A DNA stretch of 64,000 bases from Mangrovibrevibacter kandeliae (GTDB lineage Bacteria > Pseudomonadota > Alphaproteobacteria > Rhizobiales > Rhizobiaceae), in the NCBI RefSeq assembly GCF_024519155.1, contig NZ_JANIFJ010000002.1, forward strand, positions 620,001 through 684,000, given 5' to 3'. Shown here in pieces: positions 49,711 through 60,470 of this stretch (position 1 is the stretch's first letter; the number at the start of each line of letters is the position of its first letter). Under the pieces are notes generated by a model. The model was given only the letters and a program-made list of their open reading frames with translations. It did not search any database and was not told the DNA's origin. The translations under genes were made by a program, and so were the position numbers.

Positions 49711-50429
49711 CAGCGTTGGCTCCCGGGTGCCGCCCGCATGCTCCGGTCCCAGGCGTTGACCGCGTAGGTCATGGGCACGGTGAGGGCGAGATAGAGGATG
49801 CCGGCCGCGGTCAGCGGCGACAGGTTGGCGCTGTTGATCGCCCAGTCCTGCGCGATCGAGAAGATCTCGCGCTGCGAGGTCGTGAGGCCGAGCAGGAAGA
49901 CCAGCGACGTGCCCTTGATGACCAGGATGAACTGGCCGGTCAGCGGCGGCAGCACGCGGCGGATGCCCTGCGGCAGGACGATGTAGACGAAGGTCTTCGC
50001 CCCGCTCATGCCGAGCGTGCGGGCCGCCTCGACCTGGCCGCGCTCGACGCTCTGCAGGCCGGCGCGGAAGATCTCGGCCATGTAGGCGCCCTCGATCAGC
50101 CCGATGGCCAGCGCGGCATAGGCATAGGTGTCACGCCCGAAGATCGACAGGCCGGCGAGCGGCAGGCCCTGGCCGATCAGGTAGATGGTCAGGACGTGCG
50201 GCAGCCCGCGCAGGATGTCGACATAGGTCCGGCAGGGAAAGCGGATCAGCCGGCGCGGCGCCATCAGGCCGGTGGCGACGAAGAGGCCGACGACCATGCC
50301 GATCAGCGAAGCGAGGATCGACAGCAGCAGCGTGTTGGGCAGGCCGGTGACGATCAGCGTCCCGAAGGCCTGCCCCATGATCTGCGGATCGAAGAACGTG
50401 TCGAGGATCCGCTGGAGACCGATCGGCAT
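49710..50429 (-). CDS. Polar amino-acid ABC transporter permease
   Basis: A 239-residue HisM/GlnP-type permease with five to six spans. The EAA loop that docks to the ATPase is visible as [20 protein letters not shown], and [20 protein letters not shown] is the conserved N-terminal permease motif. Only one permease gene is present, so it should act as a homodimer. It follows the binding-protein gene by nine bases. Confidence 0.93.
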   Translation of the reverse strand: MPIGLQRILDTFFDPQIMGQAFGTLIVTGLPNTLLLSILASLIGMVVGLFVATGLMAPRRLIRFPCRTYVDILRGLPHVLTIYLIGQGLPLAGLSIFGRDTYAYAALAIGLIEGAYMAEIFRAGLQSVERGQVEAARTLGMSGAKTFVYIVLPQGIRRVLPPLTGQFILVIKGTSLVFLLGLTTSQREIFSIAQDWAINSANLSPLTAAGILYLALTVPMTYAVNAWDRSMRAAPGSQR

Positions 50430-50438
50430 CGGGCCGCG

Positions 50439-51266
50439 TCACTTCTGCTCGGGATGCGGCATGCCGGGATATTCGGCATACATGTCCTCGGGGATCTCCA
50501 CCGAGGGCGGGTTCCACTTCGTCCACAGCCGGGTGTAGGTGCCGTCCTTCATCAGCTTGTCGATGGCATCGTCGAGCGCCTTCAGGAGCTCCGGGTTGGT
50601 CTTGGCCACCGGGAAGGCGGCGATGCCGCTGGTGACGGCCTGCGAGGCCATCAGCTCGGCCTGCTGCTGCACCAGCCGGTCGGCGGTGGCAAGGCCGGTG
50701 AAGAGGCCGTCGACCTGTCCGGCGAGCAGCGCGTTGAGGCTGGCTGCGACGTTGGGGAACTCGCGCACGGTGACGTCCGGCGCGATCTTGTTGAGGAGCG
50801 GGATCAGGGCGCTGCCGCGCGTCACCGCGACGGTCTTGCCGCCGGCGGCCTGCACCTTGTCGATCGGCGCTTCCTTGCGGCTGACGAGGCGCGCCTCGCC
50901 GTAGCCGACCGGCGTCGTGAAATCGACCATCGCCTCGCGCTCGGGCGTCACCAGGACGCCGAAGGCGGCGGTGTCGTACTGCTCGTTCTTGACCGCCGGG
51001 ACCATGCTCTCGAAGTTGGTCGAGACGAACTCGACCTCCTTGCCGAGCTCCTTACCGATCGCCTGGGCGAACTCGACGATGTAGCCGGTCGGCTTTCCGT
51101 TCTCGATGAACGACACCGGCTTGTCGTCGGTGCGGTAGGCGACGGTCAACTGGCCGGAGACGACCGTCTTGAGATCGGCGGCGGCGGCCGGCGATCCGGA
51201 CAGTGCGGCAAGGGCGAGACAGGACAAGGCGGCCAGCGTTGTCCGGCGCGTCGATACGATAGGCAT
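50439..51266 (-). CDS. Polar amino-acid ABC transporter substrate-binding protein
   Basis: A 275-residue periplasmic binding protein (SBP_bac_3 family) with a signal peptide over about residues 1-29 (LSCLALAALSGSPAAAAD). The family core is LTVAYRTDDKPVSFIENGKP with GYIVEFAQAIGKELG, then TPEREAMVDFTTPVGYGEAR and LNALLAGQVDGLFTG. The ligand should be an amino acid or derivative. It heads the transport unit and lies 117 bases downstream of the LysR gene on the same strand. Confidence 0.92.
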   Translation of the reverse strand: MPIVSTRRTTLAALSCLALAALSGSPAAAADLKTVVSGQLTVAYRTDDKPVSFIENGKPTGYIVEFAQAIGKELGKEVEFVSTNFESMVPAVKNEQYDTAAFGVLVTPEREAMVDFTTPVGYGEARLVSRKEAPIDKVQAAGGKTVAVTRGSALIPLLNKIAPDVTVREFPNVAASLNALLAGQVDGLFTGLATADRLVQQQAELMASQAVTSGIAAFPVAKTNPELLKALDDAIDKLMKDGTYTRLWTKWNPPSVEIPEDMYAEYPGMPHPEQK

Positions 51267-51383
51267 CTGCGATCCTCCCGATGTGTCGTGCAGCGGACGC
51301 GCCGCTATGCGGCAGGGTCCGGTCCATCCTCCGCCGGTGACCGTAGCGGAAACACGCGGGCGACCAATCCGAAAGACGATGTG

Positions 51384-52292
51384 TTACGATAGGCTCGTCT
51401 TATCAGTCAGGCGTCGCGCCGTCGCGACGAGGGCACGGAACGCCGGCGCGGTGTCGCTGCGGCGATAGAGGAGGTGCAGCTCCGTCGTCGGGCCCTCGCT
51501 GAGGCGCCGATAGGTGACGCCGGGGAGGGCGAGCCGGGACGCCGTCTGCGGCACGAGCGCAACGCCGAGCCCGGCCGCGACGAGGCAGAGCATGGTGGCG
51601 ATCTGCGGCACCGTCTGTGCCACCCGCGGTTCGAAGCCGGCGGCGCGGCAGGCTTCCGTCGTCAGCAGCCGCAGCCCGCCGCTCGACTGGTGCAGGTACT
51701 GGATGAAGGGCCGGTCGGCGACGTCGGCAAGACGGCAGGCCACGCCCGCCGGACCGGCGCTCGCCTCGTCCACCGCCAGCACCATCGGCTCGCGCGCCAG
51801 CACGAGGCCGGCGATCTCGGTGTCGAGCCCCGGCAGCGGCGAGCGGGCGATGCCGAAGTCGAGGACGTGCTCGCGCAGCTCCCGCAGCTGCTGCACCGCC
51901 GGCCGCTGGTCGAGCTGCAGCGTCACCGCCGGCCGGATCGCGGCGAGCTCGCGCATCAGTGCCCCGAACACGGGGTGGAGCGCCGCCGAGCCGACATAGC
52001 CGCCGGTCAGCATGCGGCTGTCCTGGCGTCCCGCGGCCGAGCCGATCTGCTCCGCCCGCCGCGCTTGCTCAAGTGTCGCGCGCGCCTCGGGCAGCAGCGC
52101 CGCCCCGGTCGAGGTCAGCTCCACCCGGCGTCGGGTGCGGTCGAAGAGCGGCGCGCCGAGCTGGGTCTCCAGCGCCTGCACCAGCTGGCTCAGCGCCGGC
52201 TGGCTGATGCCGAGCCGCTCTGCCGCCCGGCCGAAGTGCTGCAGCTCCGCGGCGGCGAGGAAGGCGCGCCAGTGACGCAGTTCGACGGGCAA
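51384..52292 (-). CDS. LysR family transcriptional regulator
   Basis: A 302-residue regulator with an N-terminal winged helix (FGRAAERLGISQPALSQLVQ at about residues 20-39, then LEAQLGAPLFDR-like LETQLGAPLFDRTRRRVELT). The C-terminal domain is of the periplasmic-binding type, with FGIARSPLP and VAAGLGVALVPQ. It is transcribed in the same direction as the ABC/lyase genes rather than divergently. A GATA-N9-TATC dyad at 51388-51404, inside its own 3' end, could be a binding site for the downstream genes. An inducer related to the lyase substrate is likely. Confidence 0.92.
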   Translation of the reverse strand: MPVELRHWRAFLAAAELQHFGRAAERLGISQPALSQLVQALETQLGAPLFDRTRRRVELTSTGAALLPEARATLEQARRAEQIGSAAGRQDSRMLTGGYVGSAALHPVFGALMRELAAIRPAVTLQLDQRPAVQQLRELREHVLDFGIARSPLPGLDTEIAGLVLAREPMVLAVDEASAGPAGVACRLADVADRPFIQYLHQSSGGLRLLTTEACRAAGFEPRVAQTVPQIATMLCLVAAGLGVALVPQTASRLALPGVTYRRLSEGPTTELHLLYRRSDTAPAFRALVATARRLTDKTSLS

Positions 52293-52443
52293 GGTCCGAT
52301 CTCCTGGTGCGTTGCGCCGGGGCGCGCGTCATACGTCACGCATCGCGTTTCAAGATGGCCCGAAAGCATGTGGCAGTCGGCCGACGGACTGGCTACTTAA
52401 CGCCGGCGGGCGCTCCGCCCGAAGCAGACATGTGGTGGCGAGA

Positions 52444-52854
52444 ATGATGGTTCCGGGACGAGTGGAGGACTGGCCGCGCCGGCTTCTGCGCATCGAGGCA
52501 GCCGCGCTGTTCCTCGCCGCGTTGGTCGGCTATTCCTGGACCAGTAAATCCTGGTGGCTCTTTGCCATCCTGTTTCTCGCCCCGGATCTCGGCATGGCCG
52601 GCTATCTCGCCGGTCCGCGGCCGGGCGCTGCAATCTACAATCTCGTGCATACGACCACCCTCCCGCTGCTCCTGAGCCTCAGCGCGTTCGCATTGGGCGA
52701 CCGTCTGCCGGCAGCGCTCGGCATGATCTGGCTCGCCCATATCGGCTTCGACCGCGCGCTCGGCTACGGCCTGAAATATCCGGGCGGTTTCAGTCTCACC
52801 CATCTCGGCGCGAAGGCCGGACGGGCGGAGGCCGGGACCGGCCAGGGAGCCTGA
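52444..52854 (+). CDS. DUF4260 family membrane protein
   Basis: A 136-residue protein with four hydrophobic spans. The family pattern is RLLRIEAAALFLAALVGYSW, WWLFAILFLAPDLGMAGYLA, YNLVHTTTLPLLL and WLAHIGFDRALGYGLKYP, ending in FSLTHLG. Function is unknown. I start at the paired ATG before VPGRVEDWPRR, where DUF4260 similarity begins. It is monocistronic and convergent with pnp. Confidence 0.85.
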   Translation: MMVPGRVEDWPRRLLRIEAAALFLAALVGYSWTSKSWWLFAILFLAPDLGMAGYLAGPRPGAAIYNLVHTTTLPLLLSLSAFALGDRLPAALGMIWLAHIGFDRALGYGLKYPGGFSLTHLGAKAGRAEAGTGQGA

Positions 52855-52890
52855 CCGGCCGAAGGTCCGGCCGAGCATCCATCATAAAGG

Positions 52891-52915
52891 AAAACCCCGG
52901 CGCATCGCACCGGGG
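52891..52915 (-). terminator. Terminator downstream of pnp
   Basis: Arms CCCCGG/CCGGGG with a nine-base loop that can pair further (GC/GC), then TTTTCCTTT on the minus strand. It lies 60 bases beyond the pnp stop and between convergent genes, and may also stop the opposing transcript. Confidence 0.75.
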
Positions 52916-52974
52916 CTCTATGTCCTGCGGGTGCCGGCGCACGCGGCGCCGGCTGATGCGTCACAGGATGCGGC

Positions 52975-55113
<2,139 letters not shown>

Positions 55114-55420
55114 GTGCGTGTGCCTTTCGGGCTCCGCGGCCGTCGGGACGACGGGCAGGCGGAGCGGTCGCGTTGTGCGGGAGCGCGCCACGGGCAAGAC
55201 GACGGGAGGCTTCGCAGGAGCGCTCGGCGCTCCGGATGGCATGTCGGCCGGCGGACGGAAAGGCCCGCGGCGTCGGCCGGGAAGTCTCCGGCAATCCTGC
55301 CCCATGACCGTTCCGGCGGGGCTGCCGGCACCATGCCGGCGTCGAAGGGAACGGCGCATCAGCGCGCACGTCCCGGAGACGGCCGGCGGATCGCGAGGAC
55401 GCCGCCGACCGAAATCTTGC
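55114..55420. other. rpsO-pnp spacer with hairpin
   Basis: A 307-base leader region between rpsO and pnp without a gene. A perfect seven-bp hairpin (GCCGGCA, three-base loop, TGCCGGC) lies at 55324-55340. In other bacteria this spacer carries the RNase III processing site for PNPase autocontrol; a similar role here is inferred from position only. Confidence 0.5.
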
Positions 55421-55690
55421 TTAGCGGCGCAGCTCGAGCCGGCCGATGAGAGCCTGGTAGCGCGCCTCTTCCTTGCCCTTGAGGTAATCGAGCAGGCGGC
55501 GGCGCTGCGACACGAGCTTCAGAAGGCCACGGCGCGAGTGGTTGTCCTTCTTGTGCGACTTGAAGTGCTCGGTCAGGTTCGAGATGCGCTCCGACAGGAT
55601 GGCGACCTGCACTTCAGGCGAACCGGTGTCGCCTTCCTTGGTCGCGTATTCCTTCATGAGCTCGGCCTTGCGCTCAGGCGTGATCGACAT
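55421..55690 (-). CDS. rpsO: 30S ribosomal protein S15
   Basis: An 89-residue primary 16S rRNA-binding protein of the small subunit platform. The family pattern is [38 protein letters not shown] and [25 protein letters not shown] site precedes the ATG. It is third in the rbfA-truB-rpsO-pnp run and 169 bases from truB, so it may have its own promoter. Confidence 0.97.
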   Translation of the reverse strand: MSITPERKAELMKEYATKEGDTGSPEVQVAILSERISNLTEHFKSHKKDNHSRRGLLKLVSQRRRLLDYLKGKEEARYQALIGRLELRR

Positions 55691-55859
55691 CGGGATTCCC
55701 TTTCTGTTGTCATGTGAGGGTCGGGCCGCCCCAGAGCCGGGATGTCGTCCAGCCGGGGCCGTTGAACGCCGGCAGGCACCACGGCCGGCCGACGTTGCGC
55801 GGCATATATTCCAAAAACCGCGCGATGACCAGAGCGTCTGATCGGCGGGCGTCGCAGCG

Positions 55860-56843
55860 TCAACCGCGGCTGAACACCCGCTTCGGCTTGAACGCGCCTT
55901 CCTCGATCGCGCCGAGCGCGATCAGCCGGCCGAGGCCGACCGCATAGGCCTCCTCGCAGAAGGCCGGCGCGTCTCGGCCGCGCAGCAGCACCGGGTTGCC
56001 GGACAGCACGCGGCCGGCCTGCTCGTCGTTCAGCATCACCTCGTAGAGGTTGCCGAGCGCCGCCTCGGTGTCGAGGAGACAGGCGTCGAGACCGGCGAAC
56101 TCGACGACCCGCGGCTTCAGCCCCTCGGCCAGCGCCGCCTCGTCGAGCACCTCCCGCCCGTCGTCGGCGACGGCCTCCAGCTCGGCGAGGGTCACCATGT
56201 CGCTCTCGTCGAAGCAGCCGACGGTCAGGCGACGAAGATCGGTGACGTGACCGTAGCAGCCGAGATCGCGGCCGAGGTCGCGAGCGATCGAGCGCACATA
56301 GGTGCCCTTGCCGCATTCGGCCTCGAACACGGCGCTCGCCTCGTCCGGCGTCTCGACGAGGTCGAGGCGGTGGATGCTGACGGTCCGCGCCACCATCTCG
56401 ATCGCCTCGCCCTCGCGCGCGAGGTCATAGGCGCGCTCGCCGTCGATCTTGATGGCCGAGAAGGTCGGCGGCACCTGGCTGATCTCGCCGCGGTAGTCGT
56501 CGAGACGGTCGAGGATGTCCTCGCGGGTGGGGCGCCGGTCGCTGGTGTGGACCGCCGGGCCCTCGGTGTCGTCGGTCGTGGTCTCCACGCCCCAGCGCAC
56601 GGTGAAGCGGTATACCTTGCGCCCGTCCATGACGAAGGGCACCGTCTTCGTCGCGTCGCCGAGCGCGATCGGCAGCATGCCGGACGCGAGCGGGTCCAGC
56701 GTGCCGGCATGGCCGGCCTTCTGCGCGAAGAACAGCCATTTCAGCTTCGACACGGCGTCGGTCGAGCCGAGGCCCTTCGGCTTGTCGAGGATCACCCAGC
56801 CGGAGACAGGCCGGCCCTTGGGCTTCTTGCCGCGCCGCGCCAT
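55860..56843 (-). CDS. truB: tRNA pseudouridine-55 synthase
   Basis: Makes the pseudouridine at position 55 of the tRNA T loop. The 327-residue product has [20 protein letters not shown] at the start, the catalytic Asp in [49 protein letters not shown] and a C-terminal PUA-like part. The start overlaps the rbfA stop by one base (TGATG), so the two are translationally coupled. Confidence 0.96.
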   Translation of the reverse strand: MARRGKKPKGRPVSGWVILDKPKGLGSTDAVSKLKWLFFAQKAGHAGTLDPLASGMLPIALGDATKTVPFVMDGRKVYRFTVRWGVETTTDDTEGPAVHTSDRRPTREDILDRLDDYRGEISQVPPTFSAIKIDGERAYDLAREGEAIEMVARTVSIHRLDLVETPDEASAVFEAECGKGTYVRSIARDLGRDLGCYGHVTDLRRLTVGCFDESDMVTLAELEAVADDGREVLDEAALAEGLKPRVVEFAGLDACLLDTEAALGNLYEVMLNDEQAGRVLSGNPVLLRGRDAPAFCEEAYAVGLGRLIALGAIEEGAFKPKRVFSRG

Positions 56844-57271
56844 CAGTTCGTCTCCTCGCCTTCGGCAGACCCGTCGCCCGTCCCGCCTTCGAGATCGCGG
56901 GCGACCTCCGGCGAGCGCAGCAGTGCGTCGATGCGGGCATAATTGTCGAAGGAAGTGTCGGGCCGGAAGCGCACCTCCGGCATGTACTTCATCTGCTTCA
57001 GCGCCGGTCCGAGCCGCCCGCGGATGAAGCGGGCGTTGCGGTTGAGCGCCTCGACGAAGGGCTCGACCTCCTCCTGGCCCAGCACCGAGACATAGGCGGT
57101 GCCGAGCTTCAGGTCGGGGGTCATCCGCACCTCTGTCACCGAGACCACCGCGGTCTCCAGCAGCGGATCGCGGATCTCCCCGCGCTGCAGCACCTGCGTC
57201 AGCGCATGCCGCACCGTCTCGCCCACGGAGAGCTGTCGCTGCGAGGGTCCCTTGCTTGCGTGTTTCGCCAC
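56843..57271 (-). CDS. rbfA: Ribosome-binding factor A
   Basis: A 142-residue 30S maturation and cold-adaptation factor with a KH-like fold: [78 protein letters not shown]. The C-terminus is acidic and Gly-rich. It heads the rbfA-truB-rpsO-pnp run. In most relatives infB directly precedes it; here the upstream neighbour is a divergent PagL-like gene, so a new promoter must lie in the 298-base gap. Confidence 0.95.
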   Translation of the reverse strand: MAKHASKGPSQRQLSVGETVRHALTQVLQRGEIRDPLLETAVVSVTEVRMTPDLKLGTAYVSVLGQEEVEPFVEALNRNARFIRGRLGPALKQMKYMPEVRFRPDTSFDNYARIDALLRSPEVARDLEGGTGDGSAEGEETN

Positions 57272-57569
57272 GTCGGACTTTCATTCGGTTGCGCGAAAGC
57301 CGGCAGCGGGTCGCCGCGTCTCGTCGCGATTGTAGAGTCTGGCTTTGAAGAAGGCGCGCCCATAGCAGATCGACGGACGGATGGCGACAGGCGCGCCGCG
57401 AAATTCCTGCGCAAGTCGCCGGCCATCCCGAAGCGGGCTGCCCCGAAAGCGTCGCCGATCTGCCATAGTCGTGACCAAAACGTCTACGGAGCGATTGTGC
57501 GCAATGCACGCTCCATGCTTCATGAGCCCGGTCGCACCCGGCGACGACTGTGATTCCGAGGCATCGACG

Positions 57570-58154
57570 ATGTTCAAAACGCTGCGCGCGGCCCTTCTTC
57601 TGGCCCTGGCGACGACCGCACTGGCGGGCACGGCGACGGCGCAGGAGCGCCATCTGATCGGCAACTTCGGCGAGATCGGCAAGAACGCCGACTTCTGGGA
57701 AATCCGGATGGGCATCGCCGCCTACGACACCGGCTTCTTCTCGACCCACGAGACCGATGGTGCGACGATCAACGGCGAGCTGGTGTTCCCCTCGCCCGAT
57801 TTTCTCTACGCGATCGGCTCGCCGCGCCCCTATATCGGCTTCGACGCCGGCATCGCCGATCACCCGATCCACTTCTTCTATGCCGGTCTGAACTGGGAAA
57901 CCTACTTCACCGACCGGATCTACCTGTCGAACAGCCTCGGCGGCTCGATCAACACCGCCAAGAATCTCGACGATCCGAAGGACTACAAGGCGCTCGGCTG
58001 CAACGTCCTGTTCCATCTCGGGATCGGCGTCGGCTACGACTTCACTCGGAACTTTACCGGCCAGCTCTATGCCGACCACTTCTCCAACGCCAACACCTGC
58101 GACCACAATGCCGGTCAGGAGTCGGCGGGCTTGCGCTTCGGCTACCGGTTCTGA
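57570..58154 (+). CDS. PagL-like lipid A 3-O-deacylase (acyloxyacyl hydrolase family)
   Basis: A 194-residue outer-membrane beta-barrel enzyme. A signal peptide spans about residues 1-25 ([17 protein letters not shown]). Alternating hydrophobic strands follow, and the last residue is Phe (FGYRF), as in outer-membrane proteins. The PagL active-site motif is seen as ADHFSNAN, with His170 and Ser172. PagL removes the 3-position acyl chain from lipid A, altering outer-membrane properties. An upstream extension of the frame lacks support. It is divergent from rbfA. Confidence 0.85.
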   Translation: MFKTLRAALLLALATTALAGTATAQERHLIGNFGEIGKNADFWEIRMGIAAYDTGFFSTHETDGATINGELVFPSPDFLYAIGSPRPYIGFDAGIADHPIHFFYAGLNWETYFTDRIYLSNSLGGSINTAKNLDDPKDYKALGCNVLFHLGIGVGYDFTRNFTGQLYADHFSNANTCDHNAGQESAGLRFGYRF

Positions 58155-58181
58155 GGGCCGCTGCCGGACCCACGGGAGCGT

Positions 58182-58664
58182 TCAGACGAAGGCGATGAAG
58201 CGACCAGCGACTACCGCTGCCGTCCAGATCGCGAGCGAGACGGCGCCGGTGACGCGAAGGCGCGGCTCCGGCCTGTCGGCATCCGCCCGCACCAGCCTCT
58301 GCCAACCTGCCGTGCGGCGGGCAAGAGCGGCGTGGAGGATGCCCAGCCCGACCAGCACGAGCTTCAGCCGGAAGGCGGGATTGCCAGCGTAATCGTGCGG
58401 CTGCACCGAGAACAGCGCGAGGCCGCTCAAGACGGCGGTCGCAAGGCCGCACGTTGCGACCCGCGGCAGCAGGCGGGCGAGGCCGGAACCGTCGATACCG
58501 GCCGGCCGGGCGATCAACACGACGTCGAGCGCCAGGATCGAGCCGAACAGCGTCGCGAGCCCCAGGATGTGCACCGCGTTGACGATCGGATAGGCCAGCT
58601 GTGAGGCCTTCAGCGCCGCCGCCACCGGCGAGGCGGCGAGCGTATCGAGCAGGCTCTCGATCAC
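58182..58664 (-). CDS. DUF6644 family membrane protein
   Basis: A 160-residue protein with four to five spans and the pattern SQLAYPIVNAVHILGLATLF, VQPHDYAGNPAFRLKLVLV and LVRADADRPEPRLR. His residues in VNAVHILG and QPHDY may face a metal or heme. Function is unknown. The GTG start overlaps the stop of the DUF6152 gene by four bases (GTGA), so both are made together. It is convergent with the PagL-like gene. Confidence 0.8.
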   Translation of the reverse strand: MIESLLDTLAASPVAAALKASQLAYPIVNAVHILGLATLFGSILALDVVLIARPAGIDGSGLARLLPRVATCGLATAVLSGLALFSVQPHDYAGNPAFRLKLVLVGLGILHAALARRTAGWQRLVRADADRPEPRLRVTGAVSLAIWTAAVVAGRFIAFV

Positions 58665-59053
58665 GCCGGACCGAGGCTCTTTTCGCGATTCGGGTAGACA
58701 TCGTAGGTCTTGCCACGCACTGTGATCGTCTCGGCCTTGAAGCGCAACTCCGAGGGGTCGCGGGAGCGATGGCCGGTGAGACGGGCCTCGTCGCCGGGCG
58801 CCGCGGCGCCTTCGACAAAGCCGGCGCGGCTGTTGGCATAAGGCGGCGCGAGGTCCACCTCCCATAGGCCGGCGGTGTTGCGCAGCTGGATATGGCCGTG
58901 CGGGTTGGCGAAGCTGATCGCCTCGATGGTGCCGGCAAGCCGGCTCTCTTGGTCCTCCGTCCAGGCCCAGCCGTGATGGGCGAGGGCGAGACCTGGCAGG
59001 GCCAAAGCCGCGAACACAAAGGCCGCTGTGAAGCTTCGACGTTTTGACGGCAT
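58661..59053 (-). CDS. DUF6152 family secreted protein
   Basis: A 130-residue exported protein. The signal peptide ends at LALPGLALAHHGW, and the mature protein starts with the HHGW motif of DUF6152. Beta strands follow: ESRLAGTIEAISFANPHGHI, GLWEVDLAPPYANSRAGF, and RSRDPSELRFKAETITVRGK, where the Cys/His-poor core suggests an OB-like fold. The mature N-terminal His pair could bind metal such as copper. GGAGAA precedes the ATG. It is coupled to the DUF6644 membrane protein. Confidence 0.85.
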   Translation of the reverse strand: MPSKRRSFTAAFVFAALALPGLALAHHGWAWTEDQESRLAGTIEAISFANPHGHIQLRNTAGLWEVDLAPPYANSRAGFVEGAAAPGDEARLTGHRSRDPSELRFKAETITVRGKTYDVYPNREKSLGPA

Positions 59054-59242
59054 GGCGGTTCTCCGGTCAGGATGCGCCCCGGCGACGACGGTCCGCGGCC
59101 ACAACCGCAACTGGTTCGAAGACTTCGCTGCGCAAGAGGCCGCGGACGTCCTTCGATTGACTTTTGCTTGAGGCTCCAGCATAGCACGACCATGTCGACG
59201 CGCTCCCCGATCAAAACGACGATCATCTGACGCTGCCTGCCC

Positions 59243-59296
59243 CGCTCTCCCCCGGGGTGGGGGCTTGAGCGCGCGTCCGGTCCAGCGGGGAGAGCG
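59243..59296 (+). promoter_or_regulatory. Inverted repeat in the asd leader
   Basis: CGCTCTCCCC (59243-59252) is a perfect complement of GGGGAGAGCG (59287-59296), separated by 34 bases and ending at the purine-rich ribosome binding region 11 bases before the asd ATG. Pairing would bury part of the Shine-Dalgarno area. A possible promoter (TTGACT at 59157, CATAGC 17 bases on) lies upstream. Confidence 0.45.
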
Positions 59297-59307
59297 AGGA
59301 CCTTCCG

Positions 59308-60339
59308 ATGGGATACAAGATCGCTGTCGTCGGTGCGACGGGCAATGTCGGGCGCGAGATGCTCGCCATTCTCGACGAGCGCGGCTTCTCGGCCGATGAG
59401 GTGGTGGCGCTCGCCTCCCGCCGCAGCCAGGGCACCGAGGTGTCCTTCGGCGACAAGACGCTCAAGGTGAAGGCGCTCGAGGGCTTCGACTTCTCCGACG
59501 TCGACATCTGCCTGATGTCGGCCGGCGGCAGCGTCTCGAAGGAGTGGTCGCCGAAGATCGGCGCGCAGGGCTGCGTCGTGATCGACAACTCCTCGGCCTG
59601 GCGCTACGACCAGGACGTGCCGCTGATCGTGCCGGAGGTGAACGCCGACGCCGTCTCCGGTTTCTCCCGCAAGAACATCATCGCCAACCCGAACTGCTCG
59701 ACCGCGCAGCTCGTCGTCGCGCTGAAGCCGCTGCACGAGCACGCCACCATCAAGCGGGCGGTGGTCGCGACCTACCAGTCCGTCTCCGGCGCCGGCAAGG
59801 ACGGCATGGACGAGCTCTTCACCCAGTCGCGCGCCGTCTTCGTCGCCGATCCGGTCGAGCGGAAGAAGTTCACCAAGCGCATCGCCTTCAACGTCATCCC
59901 CCACATCGACGTCTTCATGGAAGACGGCTCGACCAAGGAGGAATGGAAGGTGATGGCCGAGACCAAGAAGATCCTCGACCCGAAGATCAAGGTGACTTGT
60001 ACGGCGGTGCGCGTGCCGGTCTTCATCGGCCATTCCGAGGCGGTGAACCTCGAGTTCGAGAACCCGATCAGCGCCGACGAAGCCCGCGCCATCCTGCGCG
60101 AGGCGCCGGGCTGCCTCGTCGTCGACAAGCCGGAGGACGGCGGCTACATCACCCCGATCGAGTCCGCCGGCGAGGACGCGACCTACATCTCCCGCATCCG
60201 CGAGGACATCACGGTCGAGAACGGCCTGAACCTCTGGGTCGTCGCCGACAACCTGCGCAAGGGCGCGGCACTCAACGCCGTGCAGATCGCCGAGCTCCTC
60301 GTCAACCGCGGGCTCCTGAAGCAGAAGCAGGCGGCCTAG
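59308..60339 (+). CDS. asd: Aspartate-semialdehyde dehydrogenase
   Basis: Reduces aspartyl phosphate to aspartate semialdehyde with NADPH, at the branch to lysine/diaminopimelate, methionine and threonine. The 343-residue product has the dinucleotide motif VVGATGNVGREML, the catalytic Cys130 in NPNCSTAQLV, GAGKDGMDEL, RVPVFIGHSEAVNLEFE and RKGAALNAVQIAEL. A strong bidirectional terminator follows. It is monocistronic. Confidence 0.97.
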   Translation: MGYKIAVVGATGNVGREMLAILDERGFSADEVVALASRRSQGTEVSFGDKTLKVKALEGFDFSDVDICLMSAGGSVSKEWSPKIGAQGCVVIDNSSAWRYDQDVPLIVPEVNADAVSGFSRKNIIANPNCSTAQLVVALKPLHEHATIKRAVVATYQSVSGAGKDGMDELFTQSRAVFVADPVERKKFTKRIAFNVIPHIDVFMEDGSTKEEWKVMAETKKILDPKIKVTCTAVRVPVFIGHSEAVNLEFENPISADEARAILREAPGCLVVDKPEDGGYITPIESAGEDATYISRIREDITVENGLNLWVVADNLRKGAALNAVQIAELLVNRGLLKQKQAA

Positions 60340-60366
60340 CCGCTTCTTTTTCCTGCAGCGCCACGC

Positions 60367-60408
60367 AAAGCGCCCGTCCTCTCTCAGCGAAACAGGACGG
60401 GCGCTTTT
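60367..60408. terminator. Bidirectional terminator between asd and the phytase-family gene
   Basis: Perfect 14-bp arms AAAGCGCCCGTCCT and AGGACGGGCGCTTT around a 13-base loop, with T-runs available on both strands. It sits between convergent genes. Confidence 0.9.
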
Positions 60409-60470
60409 GTATCTGGCGACCGACCAGGCACGCCCCGCGGCGGATCGGTTGCACCGCCCCGCCTGGCCCC

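Noticed and set aside
57272-57569. TACAAT at 57329-57334 (minus strand) as the rbfA promoter -10 box
   Set aside because: No acceptable -35 sequence lies at the right distance, so it was not listed as a promoter.
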